Positions 9,083 through 17,981 of a DNA stretch of 64,000 nucleotides are shown piece by piece. How positions within the stretch are numbered: position 1 is the stretch's first letter; each line of letters starts with the position of its first letter. Origin of the DNA: Candidatus Gallionella acididurans. GTDB lineage: Bacteria > Pseudomonadota > Gammaproteobacteria > Burkholderiales > Gallionellaceae. The DNA lies in contig LSLI01000007.1 of NCBI GenBank assembly GCA_001577345.1, positions 1 through 64,000 on the forward strand, given 5' to 3'. Below the pieces are notes generated by a model. It was not told the origin of the DNA. It saw only the letters and a list, made by a program, of their open reading frames with translations, and did not search any database. The translations under genes were made by a program, and so were the position numbers.

Positions 9083-9229
9083 GGATTGCTTTTGTGATGG
9101 ACAGACCCAAACCTTTCCCGCAGTTGCAGCTGTCGAAATAAATAGGGCAGCTGCGGTGCAAATGTGTCATTAGCAGCCAATATCAAACTTCATTTTGTTA
9201 ATATGCGCGCCTATCATCGCAGGCAGTTC

Positions 9230-10441
9230 ATGGAAAGAAATCATTTGCATCCCCTTCAATTATCCGCGTTCACGCTGTCCACCCCGCTGGGGGCCGGACT
9301 CTCCGCGACTTTGGACGCCTTGCGTGCCGGGCGCACGGGACTGAAGCGCTGCGACTTTCTTGATGTCGATCTGGATACCTGTATCGGGCGCATCGATGGG
9401 CTGGAACAGATGCCGGTGCGTGCCGGCCTTGCCGCTTACGATTGCCGCAACAATCGCCTCGCGCAATTGGGTCTGGAACAGGATAACTTTATTGCAGCGG
9501 TTTCGGCAGCGCGCCAGCGCTATGGCCGCGAGCGGATCGGCATATTCCTGGGCACCAGTACCTCCGGCATCCTGGACTCCGAACTCGCCTACCGGCAGCG
9601 CGACCCGGAAACTGGCGCCTTGCCAAAAAGTTTCAACTATGCGGGTTCTCATAGCTGCTACTCGGTGGCCGACTATGTGCAACAGGTGCTCGACCTGGCA
9701 GGACCGGCCATGGTCGTATCGACCGCATGCTCCTCGTCCGCCAAGGTATTTGGAACTGCCGCGCGCATGATACAGGCGGGTCTGTGCGATGCTGCCATCG
9801 TCGGCGGTGTCGATTCATTGTGCCTGACCACCTTGTACGGGTTCAACTCGCTTGAGCTGGTATCCAGCCGCCCCTGCCGCCCGTTTGATGCAGATCGCGA
9901 CGGCATTTCCATCGGCGAGGCCGCCGGCTTCGTGCTGCTGGAAAAGGCCGCGTCAAAAATCGATCCGGACAGCATCATGTTGCTGGGGGTTGGCGAAAGC
10001 AGCGACGCCTATCACATGTCCACCCCACATCCGGAAGGTGCGGGTGCGCAATTGGCGATACAGGCGGCACTGCACGCGGCGGGACTGGCCGCCGGCGACA
10101 TCGACTATATCAACCTGCATGGCACCGGGACAAAATCGAATGATGCTGCCGAGGACAAGGCGGTCTTCAATGTATTCGGCGGCGCCACACCGTGCAGTTC
10201 CACCAAGGGTGCGACAGGCCATTTGCTCGGGGCGGCGGGAGTCACCGAGGCGATCATTTCCGCGTTGTGCATACAACACGGCTTCATGCCCGGTGGATTG
10301 AACACCGAGCACATCGATCCGGCATTGAAGAGCGCATACCTGCTGAAAAACAAACAGCAAAAAATAAATTTTGTGCTTTCCAATTCATTGGGATTCGGCG
10401 GCAGCAATTGCAGCCTGGTATTCGGAAGGGCGATGCGATGA
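9230..10441 (+). CDS. Beta-ketoacyl-ACP synthase (ApeO-like elongating ketosynthase)
   Basis: A 403-aa ketosynthase counted from ATG 9230, which has AGGCAG just upstream. An upstream ATG at 9164 is in frame but adds an unconserved leader. The triad is complete: Cys167 (STACSSS), His297 (NLHGTGT) and His331 (ATGHLLGAAG). The stop overlaps the start of the chain-length-factor gene as ATGA, the classic arrangement of a ketosynthase/CLF heterodimer. It should elongate the aryl polyene with malonyl units. It differs substantially from the ketosynthase at 4.2-5.5 kb, so the two are not recent duplicates. Confidence 0.92.
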   Translation: MERNHLHPLQLSAFTLSTPLGAGLSATLDALRAGRTGLKRCDFLDVDLDTCIGRIDGLEQMPVRAGLAAYDCRNNRLAQLGLEQDNFIAAVSAARQRYGRERIGIFLGTSTSGILDSELAYRQRDPETGALPKSFNYAGSHSCYSVADYVQQVLDLAGPAMVVSTACSSSAKVFGTAARMIQAGLCDAAIVGGVDSLCLTTLYGFNSLELVSSRPCRPFDADRDGISIGEAAGFVLLEKAASKIDPDSIMLLGVGESSDAYHMSTPHPEGAGAQLAIQAALHAAGLAAGDIDYINLHGTGTKSNDAAEDKAVFNVFGGATPCSSTKGATGHLLGAAGVTEAIISALCIQHGFMPGGLNTEHIDPALKSAYLLKNKQQKINFVLSNSLGFGGSNCSLVFGRAMR

Positions 10442-11250
10442 AAGTATTCGTCGAAGGCGTTGGTATCGTCGGGCCGGGGCTGAATGGCTGGCAGGCCAGC
10501 CAGCCGGTATTGGCCGGAACCGTTTCTTATGTTGAAGCGGCCATTGCCATTCCGCCGAACGACCTGCTGCCGCCTGCCGAGCGCCGCCGCACCGGCATTC
10601 CGGTCAAGCTCGCCCTGGCTGTCGGCTGCGAAGCCATCGCCCAGTCGCAACGCAACGCAGCCGAGTTGCCCGCCGTGTTCGCCTCGTCCGCCGGAGACGG
10701 CGACAACATGCACAACATCTTCGACATGCTGGCCAAAAACGGCCGCGAGGTATCGCCGACGCGCTTCCATAACTCGGTGCACAACGCACCATCCGGCTAC
10801 TGGTCGATTGCGACCAAATCGATGGCGCCCACCACCAGCCTGGCTTGTTTCGATTCCAGTTTCGTCGCCGGGTTGATCGAAGCAGCCACACAAACACTGG
10901 CAAATTCCAATGCAGTGGTGCTGATCGCCTATGACTCCCCCTACCCCCAACCCATTCATGAGATGCGCCCAACCAACGCATCTTTCGGTGTTGCGCTGGT
11001 GCTGTCCGGTAGCAAGACAGATCGCAGCCTGGCCGAACTGGAGATCAGCATCAACCGCAACAACAAACCCGGCACATCCATCGCCAACGCCGAACTGGAA
11101 GCAATTCGGGCCGACACGCCAGCGGCGCGCAGCCTGCCGCTGCTGACTGCCCTGTCTAACTTGAGTTTGCACACAAACCGAAACTCCGGCGAAATTTATT
11201 TCGACTACATTGCCGGCAACCAGCTCGCAATCGCGGTTCGCCCATGCTAG
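10438..11250 (+). CDS. Chain-length factor-like ketosynthase subunit (ApeC type)
   Basis: A 270-aa protein matching the short beta-ketoacyl-synthase-like chain-length factors of aryl polyene clusters. It has the N-terminal thiolase half (RFHNSVHNAPSGYWSI, then TTSLACFDSSF around residue 137) but lacks the C-terminal half with the catalytic histidines. ATG 10438 overlaps the ketosynthase stop by 4 nt, so equimolar expression is likely. In characterised aryl polyene systems this subunit pairs with the elongating ketosynthase and sets chain length. It is probably not catalytic alone. Confidence 0.88.
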   Translation: MKVFVEGVGIVGPGLNGWQASQPVLAGTVSYVEAAIAIPPNDLLPPAERRRTGIPVKLALAVGCEAIAQSQRNAAELPAVFASSAGDGDNMHNIFDMLAKNGREVSPTRFHNSVHNAPSGYWSIATKSMAPTTSLACFDSSFVAGLIEAATQTLANSNAVVLIAYDSPYPQPIHEMRPTNASFGVALVLSGSKTDRSLAELEISINRNNKPGTSIANAELEAIRADTPAARSLPLLTALSNLSLHTNRNSGEIYFDYIAGNQLAIAVRPC

Positions 11251-11684
11251 GCCGTGCCGAAATACAAGCGCTGATCCCCCACTCCGGCGACATGTGCCTG
11301 CTGACCAGCGTGACCAGCTGGGATGCAACACACATCGCCTGCACTGCACAAAGCCATCGCGACACGAATAATCCGATGGCACACCACGGCAAACTGCATG
11401 CGCTGACCGGCATTGAATTCGCTGCACAGGCGATGGCCGTGCATGGCGGGCTCACCGGCGCGGTCAGGCAGCGCCCGCGCGCAGGCCTGCTGGTCAGCGT
11501 GCGCGATGTAGAAGCGCGCGTGCAATATCTCAGCGACTGTGCGGACGATCTGCACATCGCAGCGGAACAACTGATGTCCGCCGGCAACAGCGTGACCTAT
11601 TCATTTCGCATCAATGCCGGCGCACAGGAATTGCTGAGCGGTCGCGCGATGGTCGTGCTCGATGCTGAAGAGGCCCTGTCGTGA
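11244..11684 (+). CDS. 3-hydroxyacyl-ACP dehydratase, hot-dog fold (ApeP-like)
   Basis: A 146-aa single hot-dog protein. LIPHSGDMCLL near residue 10 contains the catalytic-type His, and GIEFAAQAMAVHGGL the central helix with its Glu. It should dehydrate each 3-hydroxyacyl intermediate so that the double bonds of the polyene remain. It overlaps the chain-length-factor gene by 7 nt and the ketoreductase gene by 4 nt, so ketosynthase, CLF, dehydratase and ketoreductase form one tightly coupled operon. The partial dehydratase at the window start would be its partner. Confidence 0.88.
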   Translation: MLGRAEIQALIPHSGDMCLLTSVTSWDATHIACTAQSHRDTNNPMAHHGKLHALTGIEFAAQAMAVHGGLTGAVRQRPRAGLLVSVRDVEARVQYLSDCADDLHIAAEQLMSAGNSVTYSFRINAGAQELLSGRAMVVLDAEEALS

Positions 11685-12400
11685 AACGCGCACTGGTCAC
11701 AGGCGGCAGCGGCGCGATAGGTTCGGCAATATGCCGCCAGCTGGCAAAAGACGGTTGCGAGGTGATCATCCATGCCAACAGCAATCTGGCTCAGGCACAA
11801 CAGGTAGCCGATGAGATCAAAACAAGCGGAGGCGCGGCACATGCCGTCGCCTTCGACATCACCGACGCTGACGCGACCAAAACCGCGCTGGAAAAAATCC
11901 TCGCCGATGGCGCGATACAAATTTTGGTGAACAATGCGGGCATTCACGATGACGCGGTGATGCCCGGCATGCGCCCGGAACAATGGACCAGCGTGATCGA
12001 CGTGTCGCTGAATGGATTTTTCAATGTCACACAGCCGCTGCTGATGGCGATGATAGGCAAACGCTGGGGGCGCATCATCAGCCTGTCGTCATTGGCGGCG
12101 GTGACGGGTAATCGCGGCCAGGTCAATTACGCCGCCGCAAAAGCCGGGCTGCACGGCGCCACCAAATCGCTGGCACTGGAGCTCGCCAGCCGCGGCATCA
12201 CCGTCAATGCGGTGGCCCCGGGCATCATCGCTTCGCCGATGACAGAAACCGCCTTCCCCAAAGAGACGATCAACAGCATGGTGCCGATGAAGCGCACCGG
12301 AAAACCGGAAGAAGTCGCCGACCTGGTCGCCTTCCTCGCCTCGGATCGCGCCGCTTACATCTCGGGCCAGATCATCTCGATCAACGGGGCGATGGCATGA
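11681..12400 (+). CDS. 3-oxoacyl-ACP reductase, SDR family (FabG/ApeQ-like)
   Basis: A 239-aa short-chain dehydrogenase/reductase. The cofactor-binding motif TGGSGAIG (residues 7-14), NNAG (84-87), and the catalytic Ser137, Tyr150 and Lys154 (YAAAK) are all present. It should reduce the 3-keto group of each extended intermediate with NADPH. GTG 11681 overlaps the dehydratase stop (GTGA). With the three preceding genes it completes the reductive cycle: condensation, ketoreduction, dehydration and no enoyl reduction, as expected for a conjugated polyene. It ends this plus-strand operon; no strong terminator follows. Confidence 0.92.
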   Translation: MKRALVTGGSGAIGSAICRQLAKDGCEVIIHANSNLAQAQQVADEIKTSGGAAHAVAFDITDADATKTALEKILADGAIQILVNNAGIHDDAVMPGMRPEQWTSVIDVSLNGFFNVTQPLLMAMIGKRWGRIISLSSLAAVTGNRGQVNYAAAKAGLHGATKSLALELASRGITVNAVAPGIIASPMTETAFPKETINSMVPMKRTGKPEEVADLVAFLASDRAAYISGQIISINGAMA

Positions 12401-12496
12401 TCCCATCCAGGGATACAAAGTGAAGCATCGGGCCGCCCGCCGGGGTTGCGCCGGGCACGGAATGATCGAGACCGGCGCCGGGCAGGAGACATCAGG

Positions 12497-12694
12497 TTGA
12501 GCGATAATGACAGCAGTATCCAGTCCCCTTGCATACGAAATTGCTGCCTGGATGATGACGATATTTGCCTTGGCTGTTTTCGTTCGCTGGAAGAAATCAC
12601 CCGGTGGGGGACAGCAACAAGGAATGAGCGCGTTATTTTTTTGCAGAATGCCCGGCAACGGCTGGAGGCTCATCGCCCGGGCGGGAATAATTAA
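12497..12694 (+). CDS. DUF1289 family small cysteine-rich protein
   Basis: A 65-aa protein starting at TTG 12497, supported by AGGAG 8 nt upstream. A longer frame exists from ATG 12446 but adds an Arg-rich leader without a ribosome binding site. The core has SPCIRNC, ICLGC and RSLEEITRW, the four-cysteine pattern of DUF1289 proteins, which probably bind a metal or Fe-S cluster. The function of this family is not established. It sits between the ketoreductase and a methyltransferase and may be unrelated to pigment synthesis. Confidence 0.75.
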   Translation: MSDNDSSIQSPCIRNCCLDDDDICLGCFRSLEEITRWGTATRNERVIFLQNARQRLEAHRPGGNN

Positions 12695-12828
12695 TAAACG
12701 GATTTTCAACGGCCGATTTTTTAGCAACCTGCGTGTACTGCTGATTATCCACCCTGCAGGCTATCAACCTTCAGCGGCGCGTTGGGAGCAAACACCGGGA
12801 GTTTGAGTAAATGTCGGGAGATACAACT

Positions 12829-13449
12829 ATGGATCACAAACAACATTGGGAACAGATATATTCCACCAAACCATCGGACGCGGTCAGCTGGTTTCAGGGT
12901 CACGCCGACCTGTCGTTGCGCCTGATCCACAATACTGGACTCGGCAGGGACGCCGCCATCATTGATGTGGGCGCGGGAGCTTCGACGCTGGTGGACGATC
13001 TTCTTGCCGAAGGCTATACCGACCTGACGGTGCTGGATTTGTCTCCGGCCGCGCTTATGGTGGCAAAGCAGAGATTAGCGAAACATGCCGAATGCGTACG
13101 CTGGGCAGAAGGCGACGTCACGCGCGCGGAGTTTCCCGCCCACCGTTTCGACATCTGGCATGACCGGGCAGTATTTCATTTCCTGACCGAACCGGCCGAC
13201 CGTCAAGCATATGTTGAGCAGGTTGTTCGTTCGGTTCGCCCGGGCGGACACGTTATCGTCGCCACTTTTGCCGAGGATGGTCCCGAAAAATGCAGCGGCT
13301 TGCCCGTGGTGCGATATCAGCCCGAATCCCTGCATGCCGAATTCGGAGACGCGTTTCTGCTTGTCGGGCATGAGAAGGAAGCCCACCATACCCCTTCCGG
13401 TGCGGTTCAGCAGTTTGTGTATTGCTACTGTCGAAAGGCCGATTGCTGA
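12829..13449 (+). CDS. Class I SAM-dependent methyltransferase
   Basis: A 206-aa methyltransferase. ATG 12829 has GGGAG 9 nt upstream; another ATG at 12811 in frame lies upstream of that site. Motif I reads IIDVGAGASTLVDDLL, and later segments WHDRAVFHFL and VRPGGHVIVATF fit motifs IV to VI. The N-terminus (HWEQIYSTKPSDAVSWFQ) is typical of a widespread family of small methyltransferases of uncertain substrate. Its context does not fix a role; small-molecule or thiol methylation is possible. Confidence 0.78.
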   Translation: MDHKQHWEQIYSTKPSDAVSWFQGHADLSLRLIHNTGLGRDAAIIDVGAGASTLVDDLLAEGYTDLTVLDLSPAALMVAKQRLAKHAECVRWAEGDVTRAEFPAHRFDIWHDRAVFHFLTEPADRQAYVEQVVRSVRPGGHVIVATFAEDGPEKCSGLPVVRYQPESLHAEFGDAFLLVGHEKEAHHTPSGAVQQFVYCYCRKADC

Positions 13450-13548
13450 CACCGCCGGAATTCAAAGGGCGCGCCAAAATTACCGCTTCTTGCGCAAAAA
13501 CGCAGGCTGCGCGGGGCAGCTAATATCTGATTTTATATTGGAGGAAAA

Positions 13549-14850
13549 ATGCTGACAGCCCATGCCGCCCCTGACAACACCCCCGTTGATTTCACAGCCC
13601 GCCAGCGCTATCTCACCCTGACAGGCGCCTGGGTCGCCTGGCTGTTCGATGCCCTGGATGCGGGCATATTCAGTTTCGTGATACTGGCTATAGCGCACAG
13701 TTTTTCAGTCAAGCTGGGGGATGTCGTTTCGACAGTGGCCTGGTTTCTGTTGGCCACGGGTATAGGCGGCTACTTTATTGGAAACATATCCGACAAAATA
13801 GGCCGCAAGAAAACCATACTCCTGTCGGTATTGGCTTACGGTACCGGCACGCTGCTGTGCAGTTTTGCGCACAACCTGGTTGAATTAAATGTGTGCCGTT
13901 TTATCGTGGGTGTTGCGGTCGGGGGACTTTGGCCGGCTGCCGCTTCCCTGATCTGTGAAGTATGGAAACCCGAGGGCCGGGCAAAAGCAATCGGTGTCAT
14001 GCAAACGGGCTGGTCGGGTGGAAATCTGCTGGCCGCGTTTTTCGCGTGGAATTTATTGGATCCGTCCAATCCCGAGTCCTGGAGGACGCTCTTTATTTAT
14101 GCCAGCCTGCCGGCCTATGCCACCTTCCTTTTCGTCCTGTTTTTTGTCAGGGAATCGCCGGTCTGGCTGGCCAATCGCGAATTCATGAAAAACAATTCGC
14201 ACAAAGGGAGCCTGCTGGAAATCTTTCGCCCCCCATATCTGAAGTCAACGCTGCTGGCCCTGGCAATTTCAGTCCTCGGCATGCTGGGGTACTGGATAGT
14301 CTTTACCTTCACGCCGGCGTTTTTGCAGAGCACGCTCAAGGTGCGCATTGACCAGGCACCCGTATTCCTGGTGTGGACCGGTATAGGCGCGATATTGGGC
14401 TACCTGATTTTCGGCGTTGTTGCCGAGAAGATTGGCCGCAGGAAAACCTTCGCCCTGTTTTTCCTCGGCATGACTATCATGGTTCCGGTGTTCACCGTTT
14501 CGGCCGGCATGATGACCTTGACCGATGGAAAGCTGGCCTTCACGCCGCAGAATATCGCGATGCTCGGCAGCCTGGCCGCGCTGCTGGGATTTTTCACCGG
14601 ATATTTCAGCGGATTCGGCGCCTGGTATTCGGAACTCTTCCCGACCAGCATACGCTCCACCGCCTCCGGGTTCTGCTTTAATTTCGGGCGCGTCGGCGCC
14701 ATCGCGGGAATCAAACTGGTGCCGGTGCTGATCCCGGTTATCGGCTTTGCCGCGACTATCTCCATGGCGTCAGCCGCCTATTTTCTCGCGGCCATCATGG
14801 TGTTTACGCTCAGGGAAACCAAGGGTACGCAACTGACCAGCGGGAATTGA
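13549..14850 (+). CDS. MFS transporter, aromatic acid/sialate-like symporter branch
   Basis: A 433-aa 12-TM major facilitator. The loop 2-3 signature DKIGRKK and the repeat-two equivalent EKIGRRK are both present, plus CRFIVGVAVGGLWPAAASL in TM4. It has GGAGG 4 nt before the ATG. The sequence fits proton-coupled carboxylate or aromatic-acid importers. Lying in a cluster that needs a hydroxybenzoate starter, it could move aromatic acids, but general organic-acid uptake is equally plausible. Confidence 0.82.
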   Translation: MLTAHAAPDNTPVDFTARQRYLTLTGAWVAWLFDALDAGIFSFVILAIAHSFSVKLGDVVSTVAWFLLATGIGGYFIGNISDKIGRKKTILLSVLAYGTGTLLCSFAHNLVELNVCRFIVGVAVGGLWPAAASLICEVWKPEGRAKAIGVMQTGWSGGNLLAAFFAWNLLDPSNPESWRTLFIYASLPAYATFLFVLFFVRESPVWLANREFMKNNSHKGSLLEIFRPPYLKSTLLALAISVLGMLGYWIVFTFTPAFLQSTLKVRIDQAPVFLVWTGIGAILGYLIFGVVAEKIGRRKTFALFFLGMTIMVPVFTVSAGMMTLTDGKLAFTPQNIAMLGSLAALLGFFTGYFSGFGAWYSELFPTSIRSTASGFCFNFGRVGAIAGIKLVPVLIPVIGFAATISMASAAYFLAAIMVFTLRETKGTQLTSGN

Positions 14851-15078
14851 TTTTCAGCAGGGGATTCCCGATATAAAGATATCCCTTTCCTGCGGTACTT
14901 GAGTGTTGTTGTGCCGAAAAATATTTGTTCAGCCCGACCCGTTTCCGATTGAACGACAGCCATAAAGGAATCTGAATCTCGGTCTGGCGTGAAAACCCCA
15001 GGCAGCGCCGGCCATCTCGCAGATATACGACTTTGCCGCATTACAGGCACCCTGTAAAACAGGATCAATCAGCCTGCA

Positions 15079-16290
15079 TCACTTCGACCTGAAGATGATC
15101 TCTTTCATGCGCTCCAGTTTCGGCGACACCACAGGCACGGTCAGCATGGTGCTGGCGACTGCCATCAGCAGCAGCGCGGTGAAAGTCGCGTTGGTGATGA
15201 TGCCCTTGTCCAGCAGCACGTTGGCGAAGATGATCATGATCAGCGCCTTGGTTTGCAGCAGCCAGCCTATCAACGATGCTTCTCCGGGCTGCCATTTGAG
15301 CATCTTTCCGGCGATATGAGTGCCGAGCAGTTTCCCCGAGACCGAGGCAAGTAGCAATGCCACTGCGGCGATGAATACCGCCGCGCCGCCCACGGCCCAG
15401 TTGGTGCGCAAACCGGTGCTGAGAAAAAACACCGGCATGATCACCAGCAGCACGTGATGGCGCAGCATATCCATCTGCTTCCGGTCGAACCAGTCACCAT
15501 CCATGACTGCTCCGGCCAGAAATGAACCGACCATGAAGTGCAGCCCCGACCAGTCGGCGCCGAAACCGCACACGGCCAGCCAGATCAGGCCCACGTACCA
15601 GCGGTCGCGCCCTGGCAGCCACCTCATCAGCTTGCGGAAAAAATATCCGGCCACAGCAAAAGCCAGCAGGAACCCGGCCTGCCTGCCGATGCGCTGCCAG
15701 TCCATCAGGATCAGCGCTAGCACCCCCCAGATCGCGACATCGTCCATGCTGGCATATCGCAGGATGCGCTGGCCCACGGGCTGGCGCAGGATTTCCAGTT
15801 TCTCCATCAGCAAGATCAGGATAGGCAGCGCCGTGACGGCACAGGCCATGCCGACGCCCATGACGAATTGCCACGGCATCCCGTTCGGCCCGATCCAGCC
15901 GTCATACATCAACATGCCGGCGGCGGCGATGCAGCCGAACAGCAATGGAGTCCCCAGCGCCAAGCCCGCAGTGAGGCCGCTTTCAATGCGGTGTTCCCAG
16001 GTCTTGCGCAAATCCAGTTCGATGCCGGCGATCCAGACGAACAGCATCACCGCCCACCAGGCGATGCCATTCAATAACTGGATCACCGGCGCAGTAAAGA
16101 CGAAGTTGTAGTAATCGGGAAAGGCCGCGCCCAGGATACCCGGGCCCAGCAGGATGCCGGTAATGATCTGCACCACCACCAGCGGCGCGAAATACTCGGT
16201 CTTGCCCATCCTCCAGATCAGATAGGGAATGGCAAATATCAGCGTCATCGCAATCAGGAATATTTCCGTGGTGCTCATTGTTGCGTGCAT
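15079..16290 (-). CDS. Cation:proton antiporter (CPA family, Na+/H+ exchanger domain)
   Basis: A 403-aa inner-membrane protein with about 11-12 hydrophobic segments and no cytoplasmic regulatory domain. The motif ASMDDVAIW holds the paired aspartates that bind the cation in Kef/NhaP-like antiporters, and GIELDLRKTWEHR is the usual TM3-TM4 region. It converges with the MFS gene; the 228-bp gap between them shows only weak dyads. It is 69 bp downstream of the glycosyltransferase on the same strand, so co-transcription is possible. A role in pigment synthesis is not evident. Confidence 0.82.
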   Translation of the reverse strand: MHATMSTTEIFLIAMTLIFAIPYLIWRMGKTEYFAPLVVVQIITGILLGPGILGAAFPDYYNFVFTAPVIQLLNGIAWWAVMLFVWIAGIELDLRKTWEHRIESGLTAGLALGTPLLFGCIAAAGMLMYDGWIGPNGMPWQFVMGVGMACAVTALPILILLMEKLEILRQPVGQRILRYASMDDVAIWGVLALILMDWQRIGRQAGFLLAFAVAGYFFRKLMRWLPGRDRWYVGLIWLAVCGFGADWSGLHFMVGSFLAGAVMDGDWFDRKQMDMLRHHVLLVIMPVFFLSTGLRTNWAVGGAAVFIAAVALLLASVSGKLLGTHIAGKMLKWQPGEASLIGWLLQTKALIMIIFANVLLDKGIITNATFTALLLMAVASTMLTVPVVSPKLERMKEIIFRSK

Positions 16291-16359
16291 GGCTTCCTCA
16301 TGTTGCGCTGGTCATGGACAAGATTAACCCCGGCGTCAGGATACGGTGTTGTTCTGCAT

Positions 16360-17139
16360 TTACCCGCCCGCAGCGAACTTCCGCCACAACAACAGCGGCA
16401 AGCGCAGCACAAAGCCGCACATCAGGCGGATGTGCATCCACGTCAGCAGCGTGTTGTCGCGCAAATACCTGAAGTGCGATACACCGCCCTCCGCGGCGCT
16501 GAAATAGCGCACCGGTGAATCAAGATTGACCGGCTTGACACCCAGCCAGCACAAACGCACCGCGACTTCGGGATCGAAATCGAAGCGGCGCATCCACGGG
16601 CTGCGTTCCATGATCCGGCGCAGCGGCCGGACCGGATAGACGCGAAAACCGAACAGCGAATCCCCTATCCCGGCTCCCAGCGTTTCCAGATTGGCCCACC
16701 AGTTTGAGACCTTGCGCCCGTTCACGCGCAATGCCGGCGCGCTGGCATCGAATACCGGTTTGCCCAGCACGGCTGCCAGTGGATTTTTTTGCGACACCGA
16801 CATGAATTCCGGAATCATCGCGGCGGGGTGCTGCCCGTCGGCATCCATCGTGAGCACATGCGTATAGCCCGCCGCATCGGCCTGTTGCAGGCCATGCAGC
16901 ACGGCCGCGCCCTTGCCCCGGTTATGCGGCAGCACGAACACTCTCAGCTCCGGGGTATTCGCCGCCAGCGCCTGCAGGGTTTCCGCCGTGCCATCGGTGC
17001 TGCCGTCGACCACCACCCATACCGGCTGCCAGACAGCCAGCGCGAGACGCGCGGTTTCCACGACTTTGGGACCGGTGTTATAGGACGGAATGAGAACTAG
17101 GTGGGAATGAGATCGGGCCAACGCGATATTCCTGTTCAA
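16360..17139 (-). CDS. Family 2 glycosyltransferase (aryl polyene cluster type)
   Basis: A 259-aa GT-A glycosyltransferase. PSYNTGPKV, VVDGSTDGT and the DXD-type TMDADGQHP are clear, and FGFRVYPV precedes a C-terminal amphipathic or membrane-associated stretch (LMCGFVLRLPLLLW). Dolichyl-phosphate-mannose-synthase-like enzymes of this size are regular members of aryl polyene clusters. It lies 27 bp downstream of a PlsC-like acyltransferase on the same strand. The likely role is attaching a sugar to the polyene or its lipid carrier. The donor sugar is unknown. Confidence 0.87.
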   Translation of the reverse strand: MNRNIALARSHSHLVLIPSYNTGPKVVETARLALAVWQPVWVVVDGSTDGTAETLQALAANTPELRVFVLPHNRGKGAAVLHGLQQADAAGYTHVLTMDADGQHPAAMIPEFMSVSQKNPLAAVLGKPVFDASAPALRVNGRKVSNWWANLETLGAGIGDSLFGFRVYPVRPLRRIMERSPWMRRFDFDPEVAVRLCWLGVKPVNLDSPVRYFSAAEGGVSHFRYLRDNTLLTWMHIRLMCGFVLRLPLLLWRKFAAGG

Positions 17140-17166
17140 TCAACTGGACACGGGCATCGGCCCGGC

Positions 17167-17958
17167 TTAATCATGCTTCCTTGCCGCAAGCTGTTCCCTG
17201 AAATAATTTTCCAGCTCGTCAACAAATGATTTCGTGTCTTCGCCGACCATGAACCGCTTGCCCAGCGTTACCCGGAAGGTCAGCGGGAATTGCGGTTTTT
17301 TCCACAGCGGCCAGCCCTTGCCGAGAAACGCCGAACTGTATTCGATAAATACCGTTTGCACCGGCACACCCGCCCTGCGGGCAATCAGCGGGAAAGCCCC
17401 GGTGAATCTGTTAACCGGCTGCACCGTGGTGCGGGTACCCTCCGGGAAAATCAGCAGCTGGCTGCCCTGCTTCAATTCGGCAACTGCGGCTCTGACCATG
17501 TTGCCGGTCGAATCATTGCGTATATATCCCGCCAGACGCGCACAACCGCCGAAAAGAACGTTGTCCTGTATTTCTTTCTTCATGATGCAGACGATATTTG
17601 TCAGGCGCGAACCGGCCAGCACCACATCGATCAGACCCGGATGGTTGGGCACGATGACGATGGATTCGTCGCTGGCCAACGCGTCGAGCGCGGACAGATC
17701 GCACTTGAAAAGACCGGTACTTTCGATAAAGGCGATGTACGGCCAGAAGATGCAGGTGATGAGCAAACGGCCGAGGCGCGCGCCAAATCGCCTGGGCAAC
17801 AGCTGGTACAACACCGCCGCGATGACGGAAAACAAAATACCTCCCAGGCCGAAAACAGCGAGCGAAACATATAGCGCAAAATATTCGTATAAAGTCCGCA
17901 GCCCGGCGACCAGCACTTCCAAACCGCGTTTAACCAAGTTGATCATGACAAATCCCAA
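17167..17958 (-). CDS. PlsC-like lysophospholipid acyltransferase
   Basis: A 263-aa membrane acyltransferase. An N-terminal hydrophobic hairpin (about residues 20-60) precedes the catalytic His-x4-Asp motif in NHPGLID and the substrate-binding FPEGTRT motif. A TTG at 17958 with GGAG 4 nt upstream gives the listed start; ATG 17946 is the alternative. It is the first of a pair with the glycosyltransferase. A PlsC-like and an LpxL-like acyltransferase in one locus fits loading of the polyene onto a lipid-type anchor in the outer membrane. It is unlikely to be the housekeeping PlsC. Confidence 0.85.
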   Translation of the reverse strand: MGFVMINLVKRGLEVLVAGLRTLYEYFALYVSLAVFGLGGILFSVIAAVLYQLLPRRFGARLGRLLITCIFWPYIAFIESTGLFKCDLSALDALASDESIVIVPNHPGLIDVVLAGSRLTNIVCIMKKEIQDNVLFGGCARLAGYIRNDSTGNMVRAAVAELKQGSQLLIFPEGTRTTVQPVNRFTGAFPLIARRAGVPVQTVFIEYSSAFLGKGWPLWKKPQFPLTFRVTLGKRFMVGEDTKSFVDELENYFREQLAARKHD

Positions 17959-17981
17959 TTAACTCCATGCAAAGCACGACA

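Noticed and set aside
9083-9229. Small gene or regulatory RNA before the second ketosynthase
   Set aside because: Only a 14-codon frame and a weak GCAGCTG dyad; nothing beyond chance.
10105-11427. Long antisense frame (440 aa) opposite the ketosynthase and chain-length factor genes
   Set aside because: It lies exactly over conserved genes, is rich in Arg/Cys/His/Gln with no domain pattern, and arises from GC-rich codon bias.
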